In this document: positions 27,273 to 36,168 of the stretch, piece by piece
Layout: each line of letters starts with the position of its first letter
Numbering within the stretch: the stretch's first letter is position 1
NCBI RefSeq assembly: GCF_002101675.1
Contig: NZ_LQOY01000014.1
Coordinates: 62,001 to 126,000, forward strand
Source of the DNA: Mycobacterium gordonae
GTDB lineage: Bacteria > Actinomycetota > Actinomycetes > Mycobacteriales > Mycobacteriaceae
Length of the DNA stretch: 64,000 nucleotides
Reading direction: 5' to 3'
The notes under the pieces: model-generated
What the model saw: the letters and a program-made list of their open reading frames with translations, nothing else
The model's database searches: none
What the model was told of the DNA's origin: nothing
Program-made: the position numbers and the translations under genes

Positions 27273-27533
27273 TCAGAATCCCTGCTTCTGACACTTGACG
27301 TGTGCGTTCTGGCAGTACATGCCCGTACCGCCCCACTCGTTTGCTCCGTGTTTCTCGGCCGGATTCAGCAGACGGGGGTCTTGTGCCAGTGGCGGGACCA
27401 CAATTTGCAATTCGTCGATTATCACCGGCGTCGCATCATCGGGGTCTGCTCCGGCAACGCCAGTGCCGCCTACGAGAACAGCGGCTCCAATGACGCCGGC
27501 GACAAGTCTCGGAACAAACCTGCGAAGGGTCAT
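27273..27533 (-). CDS. Small secreted protein, 86 aa
   Basis: An N-terminal signal peptide (RRFVPRLVAGVIGAAVLVGG, cleavage likely after AGA near residue 29) is followed by an acidic mature chain of about 57 residues with two cysteines (MYCQNAHVKC). AGAGAGGG lies seven bases upstream of the ATG. No family recognised; it may be an exported factor of the mycobacterial envelope. It lies upstream of the SDR on the same strand with a short gap. Confidence 0.7.
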   Translation of the reverse strand: MTLRRFVPRLVAGVIGAAVLVGGTGVAGADPDDATPVIIDELQIVVPPLAQDPRLLNPAEKHGANEWGGTGMYCQNAHVKCQKQGF

Positions 27534-27715
27534 TGTTTGCCCTCTCTAACTTCTGCCTAACGTCGACCCTACTCGCATATGAGAGCCTAAACAGTCCGGT
27601 TTGCCACCGTGCTCGGGTCCTGATCGCGAACGAGCTACGGAAACACAACAACTGTGCGTTGCTCGATCAGCAATAGCTGTGGACGAGTGAAGTTGTGCAT
27701 ACCGTGAAGGCCGTG

Positions 27716-28414
27716 ATGCCGATTGCCGCAGTCGTACGTCGAGCTGCAGTGATCGTCGTTTCCCTTGCCGTGTCAGCTACTGCGCCGTCGGCGAATGCGG
27801 AGCCCGAGGCCCAACCCGTCGCCGGCACCGTGCCATCGGCTGATGGGGCGGTTCCCCCCGGAGCGCCGGTGCGGTTGACTACCCCTGACGGTTGGGTGCT
27901 GGCCCTTGGCGGCAAGGACGAGAGTCATGTTCCCGTGGCTCCTTTGATCACCGCGTTGTCGTCCCGTGAATACCTGTCCAGCGGTGTGTTCGTTGCTTCG
28001 CTGAACGGTCCCGAGACGCCCCACGGCGTACTCGAGGTGGGTTACGAGATCGGCTGCGGAATCGACATGAGTACCTCCAACGGCGTGGTTCAGGCCAATG
28101 GTGGCGGTGTCGCGCCCTCTCTCGGCGCGGAGCTACCGCTAGCGCCCGGGCAACCTCCGACCCTGATACCACTGATCACCGGGCAGTACAACAACGTGGT
28201 CAGCGTGGGCCTCAAGCCCGGATTGGTCGTCGTGGTGCCGGTGGTCAGGAAACAGTTCACGGGGGCAAATCCGTGGATCATGATCAGCGCCTTCCATATC
28301 AAGATTGACGGCTGCGTCGGCCAGTCCTTCATCCGCTCATATTCGACCCTGACCCGTATCACCGACGAGTCCGACGTCGTGCTGTCCTACGTCGGCAGCA
28401 CCAAGGCGGTCTGA
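27716..28414 (+). CDS. MspA-family porin-like protein
   Basis: 232 aa with a signal peptide (VVRRAAVIVVSLAVSATAPS, cleavage near ANA). The mature part resembles MspA: PDGWVLALGGKDESHVPVAP, YLSSGVFVASLNG, HGVLEVGYEIGCGIDMSTSN and the C-terminal beta strands ITDESDVVLSYVGSTKAV. MspA proteins form octameric outer-membrane pores for hydrophilic solutes. This copy has a Pro/Ala-rich N-terminal extension and two cysteines not usual in MspA, so it may be a specialised paralogue. ATG 27716 has AAGG upstream; GTGs at 27695 and 27704 are alternatives. Confidence 0.78.
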   Translation: MPIAAVVRRAAVIVVSLAVSATAPSANAEPEAQPVAGTVPSADGAVPPGAPVRLTTPDGWVLALGGKDESHVPVAPLITALSSREYLSSGVFVASLNGPETPHGVLEVGYEIGCGIDMSTSNGVVQANGGGVAPSLGAELPLAPGQPPTLIPLITGQYNNVVSVGLKPGLVVVVPVVRKQFTGANPWIMISAFHIKIDGCVGQSFIRSYSTLTRITDESDVVLSYVGSTKAV

Positions 28415-28423
28415 GCGGTCGGG

Positions 28424-29089
28424 TCAGCCGTCGAAGGCCGTGCCGTCGAAGCGTTCGCGGGTGACGAACTCGGCGACCGGGCGGCGGCTCAGCCTGGTCA
28501 GCTGGCGCGGAGGCTTGCCCAGTGGGACGATCGCGGCGATCGCGTGCGTGTCGGGAATCCCCAGCAGCCGCCGGATCTCGTCTTCTTGCGGGATCGCCAT
28601 GGTCGTGATGGTTCCGCCGTATCCCTCGTTGCGAGCGGCCAGCAGGATGCTCCATACCAGTGGATACACCGACGCGCCGCCGGTGAGACCGACGCGGTCC
28701 AAGCCCTGATCCAGGGCGGCCACCACGTTGAGGTCCACCGAGACGACCAGCACGACCGGGGCGTTGATCATCGGCGCGATGAACGTCTGGGGAACTTCAG
28801 TCTCGTCGATGACGTGTTGCGGTACCGCGCTGGGAAGCACGGGATTCCATGGGTTTTCGCCGACCGTCAGCTGGGCGAAATAGCGGCGGGCGGCCGGCGC
28901 GCCGAGCTCTGCGAGCCGACGGCGAGTGCCGGCCGCACCCACCACGGTGATGTGCGCGCCCTGTCGGTTGCCGCCGCTGGGAGCGAATCTGGCGTTGTCG
29001 AGGATGCGGTACAACACGTCGTCGGGCACCGGGTCGTCGGTGAATTCCCTTGCGGCGAAAGTGCTTCGGAGGGCTTCATAAAGCTCCAT
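28424..29089 (-). CDS. Nitroreductase family protein (FMN-dependent)
   Basis: 221-aa protein with the nitroreductase fold: TFAAREFTDDPVPDDVLYRI at the N-terminus (the RxF/Y-TDxPVP pattern), ARFAPSGGNRQGAHI as the FMN-binding segment, and LLAARNEGYGGTITTM near the active site. It would bind FMN and use NAD(P)H to reduce nitro groups, quinones or enones. The ATG lies inside the end of the upstream Hsp70-like gene (14-bp overlap), so the two are translated together. Substrate unknown. Confidence 0.83.
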   Translation of the reverse strand: MELYEALRSTFAAREFTDDPVPDDVLYRILDNARFAPSGGNRQGAHITVVGAAGTRRRLAELGAPAARRYFAQLTVGENPWNPVLPSAVPQHVIDETEVPQTFIAPMINAPVVLVVSVDLNVVAALDQGLDRVGLTGGASVYPLVWSILLAARNEGYGGTITTMAIPQEDEIRRLLGIPDTHAIAAIVPLGKPPRQLTRLSRRPVAEFVTRERFDGTAFDG

Positions 29090-30605
29090 GTCCCCGCCGT
29101 TCCAGCCGGAAGGTGCGTTGGATGCCGGTCGGCCGGGTGGTCAGGGTGACTTCCACCGCGCCCGTGGGTGCCACGGTGTAGATCTCTTCGACGTCAGGTC
29201 CGTCCTGCCACCGGCCCACCGGCTGGCGCCCCAGATCGTCGCGGTCACTCAGGGCCGGGTCGAATGGGAACAGCACCGGATCGTAGGGCGTGACGTCGCC
29301 GTCGGGCCGCCCGTTGACCACGCGGCTGCATTCCACGAACCGGAAATGCCCGATGTTGTGCGCCGCCTGGTACTTTCGGCTGACGACCAGCGGGGTGCGG
29401 CCGTCGGCGGGCAGGGCGGCGTCTTTGGGCACGATCGGGTCGAAGACGACGTCGGCGCCGGCGTGAGCCTCCCGGAACACTCCGAAGTGCCGTGAAAATC
29501 GTTCGGAGAGAACGAAACCCGACTCGGTATCTAAGAAGACGGCAAGTCCGATGGCGGTCGCGGCGAACGGGTGCGGAGAGCGCTTGACCCGCTTGTCGCC
29601 GAAGCTCGCGCGCAACATGCGCGAGACGATGGGAAAGCTGCCGGCACCGCCAACCACATAGATGCCCGCCACCTCCGACCAGGGGACGTCCCTGCCGTCA
29701 CCGACCGGATCGTGCAGGACACGGGACAGCAGCTCTGTGGTCTTGTCGACGAGCGGCGCACATGCCGCGTAAACGTCGTCGATCGGACACGAGAACGGGG
29801 GCCGGTCGACGCCGTCGACCACGCTGAGGTCGACCAGGAAACGCCGGGTCTGCGGGCCCACCGCCTCTTTGCGGGTGGCGCATTCCTCGACGAGGAGCTC
29901 ATAGGGGGCGCCGTGGCGCGCCGGCAGCTGCGAGTCGGAGAGGACCAACTGTGCGATCGCTTCGTCGAAGTCGTCGCCGCCGAGGCGTTGGATTCCCTCG
30001 CTGACGACGACTTCGTTGACGTGCCCGGCCATCTTCAGCAGCGAAGCGTCGAAGGTCCCGCCGCCCAGGTCGTAGATCAGGACGTACTCACGTTTGGCGG
30101 TGATCGTGGAGCGGTACCGGTGGGCGTATTCCAGTCCCGCGGCGGACGGCTCGTTCAACAGCGCGACGACCTCGAAACCTGCCGCGGCGAAGGCGTCCAG
30201 TGTCATAAAGCGTTGTGCGCTCGACGAATTGGCGGGCACGCTGATCGCGGCCTGGACGGCCTCGCCCCTGGCGGCGCCGGCATTCGAGCGCTGAACCAAG
30301 TCGTCCTTCAGTTGAGCCAGGAACCCGGTGAGCAGGTCGGCCAACCGGTACTCACGCCCGGCCAGTACGACCGTGGTCTGCGGGCCGGCGTCGTTGAGCA
30401 GACGCTTGAACGATCTGAGCACGTCCCAGCCAGGTTCGTGGCGAACGGCGGCGGCGTCCAGTCCGAAGCGCAGCTCGCCGCCGGGGTCAGCCGCTATCAG
30501 CGACGGCCACGCGTCGACACCGTCGTAGGCGACGACGGGGTAGTTGCCACGGTCGACGATCGCAGCGACGGTGTGGGTGGTGCCGAAGTCGATACCGACT
30601 CTCAT
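29076..30605 (-). CDS. Hsp70-family ATPase lacking a standard substrate-binding domain
   Basis: 509 aa. The actin-like ATPase domain is clear: MRVGIDFGTTHTVAAIVD (phosphate 1), ALLNEPSAAGLEYA, YDLGGGTFDASLLKM (phosphate 2) and YVVGGAGSFPIVSRML (adenosine). After residue about 370 the sequence does not match the DnaK peptide-binding domain; it forms a shorter beta-rich region ending in a repetitive TLTTRPTGIQRTFRLE. Such actinobacterial Hsp70-like proteins are uncharacterised. ATG 30605 starts at the first canonical motif. It overlaps the nitroreductase gene downstream, suggesting a joint role. Confidence 0.8.
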   Translation of the reverse strand: MRVGIDFGTTHTVAAIVDRGNYPVVAYDGVDAWPSLIAADPGGELRFGLDAAAVRHEPGWDVLRSFKRLLNDAGPQTTVVLAGREYRLADLLTGFLAQLKDDLVQRSNAGAARGEAVQAAISVPANSSSAQRFMTLDAFAAAGFEVVALLNEPSAAGLEYAHRYRSTITAKREYVLIYDLGGGTFDASLLKMAGHVNEVVVSEGIQRLGGDDFDEAIAQLVLSDSQLPARHGAPYELLVEECATRKEAVGPQTRRFLVDLSVVDGVDRPPFSCPIDDVYAACAPLVDKTTELLSRVLHDPVGDGRDVPWSEVAGIYVVGGAGSFPIVSRMLRASFGDKRVKRSPHPFAATAIGLAVFLDTESGFVLSERFSRHFGVFREAHAGADVVFDPIVPKDAALPADGRTPLVVSRKYQAAHNIGHFRFVECSRVVNGRPDGDVTPYDPVLFPFDPALSDRDDLGRQPVGRWQDGPDVEEIYTVAPTGAVEVTLTTRPTGIQRTFRLERRGHGAL

Positions 30606-30819
30606 TCCGCACAATCCTAGTGCTCGGCAAGGTAGTTGGGCACCATCCCGTCACCTGCGCGCCGTGTCCAAGCTTGCCGCGCGGTGCGGAAATGTCCCTG
30701 GCCAGGCGATAGCAAGTGTTTTCGGGACCGTAAGTTGGCGACCTAAGACCCTAGTGGCGCGGCGGGGACATTGCGCAAGCTGAACCGGCCGACATCGCGC
30801 ACAGTAGAGGAAGTCGCCG

Positions 30820-31593
30820 ATGGTTTCAGTTGAGGTGGAGAGGGTCACCAAGCCGCTGCGGGCCGTCGGAGAATTCGTCGCGATGTCATTGGACACGTTC
30901 GTGGCGATGTTCAAGTGGCCTTTTCCGTGGCGCGAATTCCTGCTGCAGAGCTGGTTCGTGGCGCGAGTCTCGCTGATCCCGACACTGCTGTTGACCATTC
31001 CGTTCACGGTGCTGGTGGTGTTCACCCTCAACATCCTCTTGGTGGAATTCGGTGCCGCCGACTTCTCCGGCACGGGCGCCGCGACCGCCTCGGTCACCCA
31101 GATCGGCCCGGTGGTGACGGTTCTCGTCGTCGCCGGCACGGGAGCGACCGCGATGTGCGCCGACCTGGGTTCCCGCGCGATCCACGATGAACTCAGCGCG
31201 CTGCGGGTGATGGGTGTGGACCCTGTTCGTCGCCTGGTGGCGCCACGCGTGCTGGCCGCCACCGTGGTGGCGGTGTCCCTGGTGTCGTTGGTGACCCTGG
31301 TGGGTCTGGCCGGTTCCTTCGTTTTCTCGGTCTTCGTGCAGCACGTCACCCCCGGGGCGTTCGCCGCGGGCCTGACGCTGATCACCCATCTGCCCGATCT
31401 GATCCTCGGGCTGGTCAAGGGAGCGTTGTTCGGGATGGCGGCGGCCCTGATCGCCTGCTACAAGGGCATTTCCGTGAGCAAGGGGCCGCAAGGTGTGGGC
31501 AACGCCGTCAACGAAACGGTCGTCTACTCGTTCATCGCGCTGTTTCTGATCAACATCGTCGCCACGGCCGTTTTCTATACGGGGCCGCAATGA
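30820..31593 (+). CDS. yrbEA: YrbEA, MlaE-type permease of the mce transporter
   Basis: 257-aa membrane protein with five to six helices and the MlaE/YrbE signature TAMCADLGSRAIHDELSALR followed by VMGVDPVRRLVAPRV. It pairs with YrbEB to form the inner-membrane permease of an Mce lipid importer energised by the MceG ATPase encoded elsewhere. GAGGAAG lies six bases upstream of the ATG. It is the first gene of an eight-gene operon; the 214-bp region before it is the likely promoter. Stop and next start overlap (ATGA). Confidence 0.95.
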   Translation: MVSVEVERVTKPLRAVGEFVAMSLDTFVAMFKWPFPWREFLLQSWFVARVSLIPTLLLTIPFTVLVVFTLNILLVEFGAADFSGTGAATASVTQIGPVVTVLVVAGTGATAMCADLGSRAIHDELSALRVMGVDPVRRLVAPRVLAATVVAVSLVSLVTLVGLAGSFVFSVFVQHVTPGAFAAGLTLITHLPDLILGLVKGALFGMAAALIACYKGISVSKGPQGVGNAVNETVVYSFIALFLINIVATAVFYTGPQ

Positions 31594-32393
31594 ACCTGGT
31601 GGCGAGCTGGAATCACGCCGGCGCCCAAGTGGCATTCTATGTCAGGACATTCGCCGAAATGCGCACGGCGTTCCGGCGTTACGGCAAGGAAATCGTGCGG
31701 CTCGTCGCCCAGATGAGCCTGGGCACCGGTGCGCTGGCGGTGATCGGCGGAACGGTGGTCATCGTCGGCTTCCTCACCTTGTCGACCGGAGCGGTGATCG
31801 CCGTGCAGGGCTACAACCAGTTGTCGGGCATCGGTGTCGAGGCGATGACCGGCTTCATCTCCGCCTACGTGAACGTGCGGATCATCGCGCCGGCGGTGGC
31901 CGGCGTGGGTCTGGCCGCCACCATCGGGGCTGGGGCGACCGCCCAACTGGGGGCGATGAGCATCGCCGACGAAATCGACGCACTCGAGGTCATGGCGGTG
32001 CGCTCGGTGGCCTACCTGGTCTCCACCCGGGTGGTGGCCGGGGTCGCTGTGGTGATCCCGCTGTACTGCGTGGCCGTGGTGTGCGCCTTCCAGGCCGCCC
32101 GGTTCGGAACCACCAGACTCTACGGACAGTCCACCGGTGTCTACGACCACTACTTCCACACCTTCCTCAATTCGATCGACCTGCTCTGGTCCTTCGTCAC
32201 GGTGATCGTCGCGGCGATCGCAATCATGTTGGTGCACACCTACTACGGCTATACCGCCCGCGGTGGACCCGCCGGAGTGGGCGAGGCGGTCGGCCACTCG
32301 GTGCGCACCTCGTTGATTGTGTTGACCCTTGTGGTACTTGCGATCTCGCTGGCCGTCCACGGCCAGTCCGGACACTTCAACCTGTCGGGCTAG
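31590..32393 (+). CDS. yrbEB: YrbEB, second permease subunit of the mce transporter
   Basis: 267 aa, MlaE family, with GAGATAQLGAMSIADEIDAL followed by EVMAVRSVAYLVSTRV. The N-terminal portion is an amphipathic/cytoplasmic segment (FAEMRTAFRRYGKEIVRL) before the first helix. It partners YrbEA. The ATG overlaps the yrbEA stop. A 20-bp gap separates it from mceA. Confidence 0.95.
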   Translation: MNLVASWNHAGAQVAFYVRTFAEMRTAFRRYGKEIVRLVAQMSLGTGALAVIGGTVVIVGFLTLSTGAVIAVQGYNQLSGIGVEAMTGFISAYVNVRIIAPAVAGVGLAATIGAGATAQLGAMSIADEIDALEVMAVRSVAYLVSTRVVAGVAVVIPLYCVAVVCAFQAARFGTTRLYGQSTGVYDHYFHTFLNSIDLLWSFVTVIVAAIAIMLVHTYYGYTARGGPAGVGEAVGHSVRTSLIVLTLVVLAISLAVHGQSGHFNLSG

Positions 32394-32413
32394 CCGGGTA
32401 GATCGGGGCTGGC

Positions 32414-33835
32414 ATGCAGGAATCACGTCCAGGGGGAATGCATCCCGGGTGGTGGACCCTGATCCTGCTGGTATCGACCGTCGGGGTGGTCGTGGCGACC
32501 TCGGCGCTGTTCAGCGGATCGTTCAAGTCCTATGTCACGGTGACACTGATCTCGGACCGGGCCGGGCTGGTGATGGATCGCGGCGGCAAGGTCAAGATGC
32601 GCGGGGTGCAGGTGGGCCGGGTCGGCGCCATCGACACCGGCAAGGAAGACGTGCTTATCAGGCTGGACATCTACCCGGGAGAGATCAGATACATCCCGGC
32701 CAACGTGCGGGCCCGCATCCGGGCGACCACCCTGTTCAGCGCCAAATACGTCGACCTGGTCTACCCCAGTGACCCCAGTGCCCGGCGCCTGGCCGCCGGT
32801 GCTTCGATCAGAGTCGACAGTGTCGGCACCGAGGTCAACACGATGTTCGCCAACCTGGTCAAGGTCCTCAGCCAGATCGACCCGGCCAAGTTGAACGGTG
32901 TGCTGTCGGCGCTGGCCGAGGCGCTGCGCGGGCACGGTGCCGCCATCGGACAGGGCATCACCGATGCCAACCAGGTGCTGCTGGCGGTCAATCCGCGGGC
33001 GGAGACGATCCGTGCCGATACCCGGGCGGCCGGGAGGATGGCCGACACCTACAGTGCTGCCGCACAAGACATTCTGCAGGCGCTGAACGGGGCCGGTGTC
33101 ACCGGGGCGACGCTGTCCGACGGGCCCCAGTTGGATGCGTTGTTGGCCGATGTCATCGGGTTGTCGCGCAGCGGTATCGGCGTTCTGGGAGCAAACAGGG
33201 ACAACCTGATTCAGGCCGTGAACCTGTTGGAGCCCACCACCAACCTGTTGATGAAGTACAACCCCGGCCTGACCTGCATGCTGGTCGGCGCCAAGCTGGC
33301 ACTGGACACCGGTTACCTGGAGGCAACCGGAGGGGCCAACGGGTATTCACTGGTGATCGACAGCACTCCGCTGTTCGGCGCTGATCAATACCGTTATCCG
33401 CAGAACCTTCCGGTCGTCGGGGCCAAGGGCGGACCGGGCGGCAAGCCGGGCTGTGGATCCCTGCCCGACGTCGCGGCGAATTGGCCGCTGCGCCAACTGA
33501 TCACGGACACGGGATGGGGGACGGGTCTGGACATCCGGCCCAACCCGGGCATTGCCTTCCCGGCCTACGCCGATTACCTGCCGATCACCCGCGGGGTGCC
33601 AGAGCCGCCCAGCATCCGGTATCCGGGCGGTCCGGCGCCCGGGCCCATCCCGTATCCCGGTGCGCCGCCCTATGGGGCTGCGCAATACGCACCGGACGGA
33701 ACCCCGCTCTACCCCGGATTGCCACCGGCGCCCGCGCCCGGTGCACCGCGTGAACCCGGACCTCCGGCGCCGGGATCCGAGCCGTTCGTGGTACCGGAAC
33801 CGGCCCAGGTGCAACCCACCCCGAGCGGCCACTAA
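32414..33835 (+). CDS. mceA: MceA, substrate-binding/channel subunit
   Basis: 473 aa. One N-terminal membrane anchor (WWTLILLVSTVGVVVATSAL) is followed by the Mce/MlaD domain (VTLISDRAGLVMDRGGKVKM, GVQVGRVGAIDTG) at about residues 45-120. A long helical region forms the periplasmic tunnel, and the Pro-rich C-terminal tail runs from about residue 390 (YPGGPAPGPIPYPGAPPYGA). With MceB-F it would form a hexameric conduit carrying lipids or sterols across the periplasm. Which numbered mce operon this is cannot be set from sequence alone. Confidence 0.93.
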   Translation: MQESRPGGMHPGWWTLILLVSTVGVVVATSALFSGSFKSYVTVTLISDRAGLVMDRGGKVKMRGVQVGRVGAIDTGKEDVLIRLDIYPGEIRYIPANVRARIRATTLFSAKYVDLVYPSDPSARRLAAGASIRVDSVGTEVNTMFANLVKVLSQIDPAKLNGVLSALAEALRGHGAAIGQGITDANQVLLAVNPRAETIRADTRAAGRMADTYSAAAQDILQALNGAGVTGATLSDGPQLDALLADVIGLSRSGIGVLGANRDNLIQAVNLLEPTTNLLMKYNPGLTCMLVGAKLALDTGYLEATGGANGYSLVIDSTPLFGADQYRYPQNLPVVGAKGGPGGKPGCGSLPDVAANWPLRQLITDTGWGTGLDIRPNPGIAFPAYADYLPITRGVPEPPSIRYPGGPAPGPIPYPGAPPYGAAQYAPDGTPLYPGLPPAPAPGAPREPGPPAPGSEPFVVPEPAQVQPTPSGH

Positions 33836-33853
33836 AACACAGGAGCAGCCCAC

Positions 33854-34882
33854 GTGAGAATGACTGTGCCAGGCGCGATCTGGCGGCTCACCGCGTTCAT
33901 GGCCGTGTGTGTGCTCGGCCTGGTCGCCATGCTGGCGATCTTCGCCGACCTGAGGTTCGGGAAAGAGAAGCAGTACCGGGCACAGTTCAGTAACGTCTCG
34001 GGGCTGGAAGTGGACAACTTCGTTCGCATCGCGGGTGTAGAGGTCGGGCAGGTCAAGAAGATCGTGGTCCAAGACGACGGCACCGCACTCGTCGACTTCG
34101 GCACCGACGATTCCGTGGTACTGACCGAGGGCACCCGAGCGGTCATTCGGTACCAGAACCTGATCGGTGGCCGCTATCTCTCGCTCGAAGAAGGGCCGGG
34201 CGGTACCAGGCGACTCGAACCGGGGGGCACGATTCCGCTGGCCCGCACCGCCCCCGCGCTGGACCTCGACACACTGATCGGCGGGTTCCGGCCGCTGTTC
34301 CACGCGCTGGATCCCAACCAGGTCAATGTGTTGTCCAGCGAGCTGATCAAGGCTTTCCAAGGTCAGGGGGCCACCATCAACTCGGTCCTGGTGCGCACTG
34401 CGGCGCTGACCAACACCCTCGCCGACCGGGGACAGTTGATCGGTGAGGTCATCGTCAACTTGAACACCGTGCTCGGTTCGCTCGGCGACCAGAGCACCCA
34501 ATTCGCCAGGGCCGTCGACTCGTTGTCGCAATTGCTGGCCACGCTGGCTGACCGCAAGCGCGACATCAGCACTTCGCTGGCCTACAGCAACGCCGCCGCC
34601 GGTTCCCTCGCGGATCTACTGGCCCGCGGACGGCTGCCGCTCGGCAAGACGCTGCACGAATCGGACCGGATAGCGGGTCTGGTCCTGGCCGACCACGACT
34701 ACTTCGACGATCTGCTGAACACCCTGCCCGACGCCTACCAGATGCTCAACCGCCAGGGCCTGCACGGCGACTTCTTCAGCTTCTACTTGTGCGACCTGAT
34801 ATTGAAGGTGAACGGCAAAGGGGGACAACCGGTCTACGTCAAGGTGGTCGGTCAGCCGTCGGGGAGGTGCACGCCGAAATGA
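33854..34882 (+). CDS. mceB: MceB subunit
   Basis: 342 aa with an N-terminal anchor (WRLTAFMAVCVLGLVAMLAI) and Mce domain (YRAQFSNVSGLEVDNFVRIA, GVEVGQVKKIVVQDDG, RYQNLIGGRYLSLEEG). A helical MceB-type region follows, and the C-terminus reads GDFFSFYLCDLILKVNGKGG. AGGAG precedes GTG 33854 by eight bases. Translation is coupled to mceC by ATGA at 34879-34882. Confidence 0.93.
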   Translation: MRMTVPGAIWRLTAFMAVCVLGLVAMLAIFADLRFGKEKQYRAQFSNVSGLEVDNFVRIAGVEVGQVKKIVVQDDGTALVDFGTDDSVVLTEGTRAVIRYQNLIGGRYLSLEEGPGGTRRLEPGGTIPLARTAPALDLDTLIGGFRPLFHALDPNQVNVLSSELIKAFQGQGATINSVLVRTAALTNTLADRGQLIGEVIVNLNTVLGSLGDQSTQFARAVDSLSQLLATLADRKRDISTSLAYSNAAAGSLADLLARGRLPLGKTLHESDRIAGLVLADHDYFDDLLNTLPDAYQMLNRQGLHGDFFSFYLCDLILKVNGKGGQPVYVKVVGQPSGRCTPK

Positions 34883-36168
34883 AGTACTTCTCCGAACGCA
34901 ATCCGCTGGTCGTCGGCGCCGTCGGTGTGGTGGTCATCAGCGCGGCGGTGGTAGCCGCGCTCACCTACAGCAAGCTGCCGTTCTTCAAGTCCGGCAAAGA
35001 GTACTCGGCCTATTTCGCCGAAGCCGGTGGGCTGTTGATCGGCACCGCGGTGCAGGTGTCCGGCTACAAGGCCGGCAAGGTCGACGGCATCGCCCTGGAC
35101 GGGCCCCGGGTTCTGGTCACCTTCGAGGTCGACAAGATTATCCGGCTCGGCGACCGCACCGAGGCGTCCATCAAGACCAAAAGCCTGCTGGGCGCCAAGA
35201 TTCTGGAGATCTCACCCCGCGGCGACGGCAGGCTGCGCGGGCCGATTCCACTCGAGCGCACGACGTCGCCCTACCAACTTCCCGACGCGCTCGGGGATCT
35301 CGCGGCCACCATCAGCGGGCTGGACACCAACCGGCTGTCCGAATCACTGGGCGTGCTGGCCGACACCTTCGCCGACACGGCACCGGACCTCAAGATGGCG
35401 CTGAACGGGGTGGCCCGGTTCTCCGCGGTGCTGGCCGACCGCGACGCGCAACTGCGAAAGCTGTTGTCTGATGCCAACAAAGCAACGACCGTGCTCTCCG
35501 AGCGCAGCGACCGGATCGTGCGCCTGGTCGCCGACAGCAACGCGGTGCTTGCCCAGCTGCGCAGTCAGAGCCAGGCACTGGATCAGATATCGGGCAACAT
35601 CGAAGCTGCGAGCCGTCAACTCACCGGCTTCATCGCCGACAACCGGCAGACCCTCAAGCCGACTCTGGACAGACTCAATGCGGCGCTGGCGATCGTCGAC
35701 AACCGCAAAGAGCGGATTGCACTGGCCATCAAGAAGTTCGACGACTACGCGCTATCCCTGGGCGAGTCCATGTCCACCGGCCCATGGTTCAACTTCTACA
35801 TCGCGAACCTCATCCCCGGCCAGTTCATTCAGCCGTTCGTCGACGCGGCGTTCTCCGACCTGGGTCTGGATCCCAATGTGTTGCTGCCCTCACAACTCAC
35901 CGATCCGGAGGTGGGCCAACCCGGTACCCCGGCCCTGCCGATCCCATTCCCACGCACGGGCCAGGGTGGCGAGCCGAGGTTGACCCTCCCGGACGCGATC
36001 ACCGGCAACCCCGGGGACCCCCGCTACCCCTACCGGGAACCGCCGCCGGCGCCGCCGCTGGGCGGACCGCCACCGGGGCCACCGGCCCTGGCGCCCGGGC
36101 AGACGGCCCCGCCGCCGGTACCGACGCACCCGCCGGTCTTCGTGCCGGCACCGGGGGAACAACGATGA
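34879..36168 (+). CDS. mceC: MceC subunit
   Basis: 429 aa: anchor (PLVVGAVGVVVISAAVVAAL), Mce domain (EYSAYFAEAGGLLIGTAVQV, SGYKAGKVDGIALDG, KTKSLLGAKILEISPRG). A coiled helical region with repeated LADRDAQLRKLL-type heptads is followed by a strongly Pro-rich tail (last about 60 residues, PPPAPPLGGPPPGPPALAPG). ATG 34879 overlaps the mceB stop with GGAGG eleven bases upstream. The longer open frame to 34789 lies inside mceB. Confidence 0.93.
   Translation: MKYFSERNPLVVGAVGVVVISAAVVAALTYSKLPFFKSGKEYSAYFAEAGGLLIGTAVQVSGYKAGKVDGIALDGPRVLVTFEVDKIIRLGDRTEASIKTKSLLGAKILEISPRGDGRLRGPIPLERTTSPYQLPDALGDLAATISGLDTNRLSESLGVLADTFADTAPDLKMALNGVARFSAVLADRDAQLRKLLSDANKATTVLSERSDRIVRLVADSNAVLAQLRSQSQALDQISGNIEAASRQLTGFIADNRQTLKPTLDRLNAALAIVDNRKERIALAIKKFDDYALSLGESMSTGPWFNFYIANLIPGQFIQPFVDAAFSDLGLDPNVLLPSQLTDPEVGQPGTPALPIPFPRTGQGGEPRLTLPDAITGNPGDPRYPYREPPPAPPLGGPPPGPPALAPGQTAPPPVPTHPPVFVPAPGEQR

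Noticed and set aside
28867..30620. Long open frames antisense to the Hsp70-like and nitroreductase genes
   Set aside because: High-GC codon bias leaves antisense frames open; none has motifs or ribosome sites.
30606..30819. A regulator or small gene in front of yrbEA
   Set aside because: The open frames there have no start-site support or recognisable domain; treated as promoter region.
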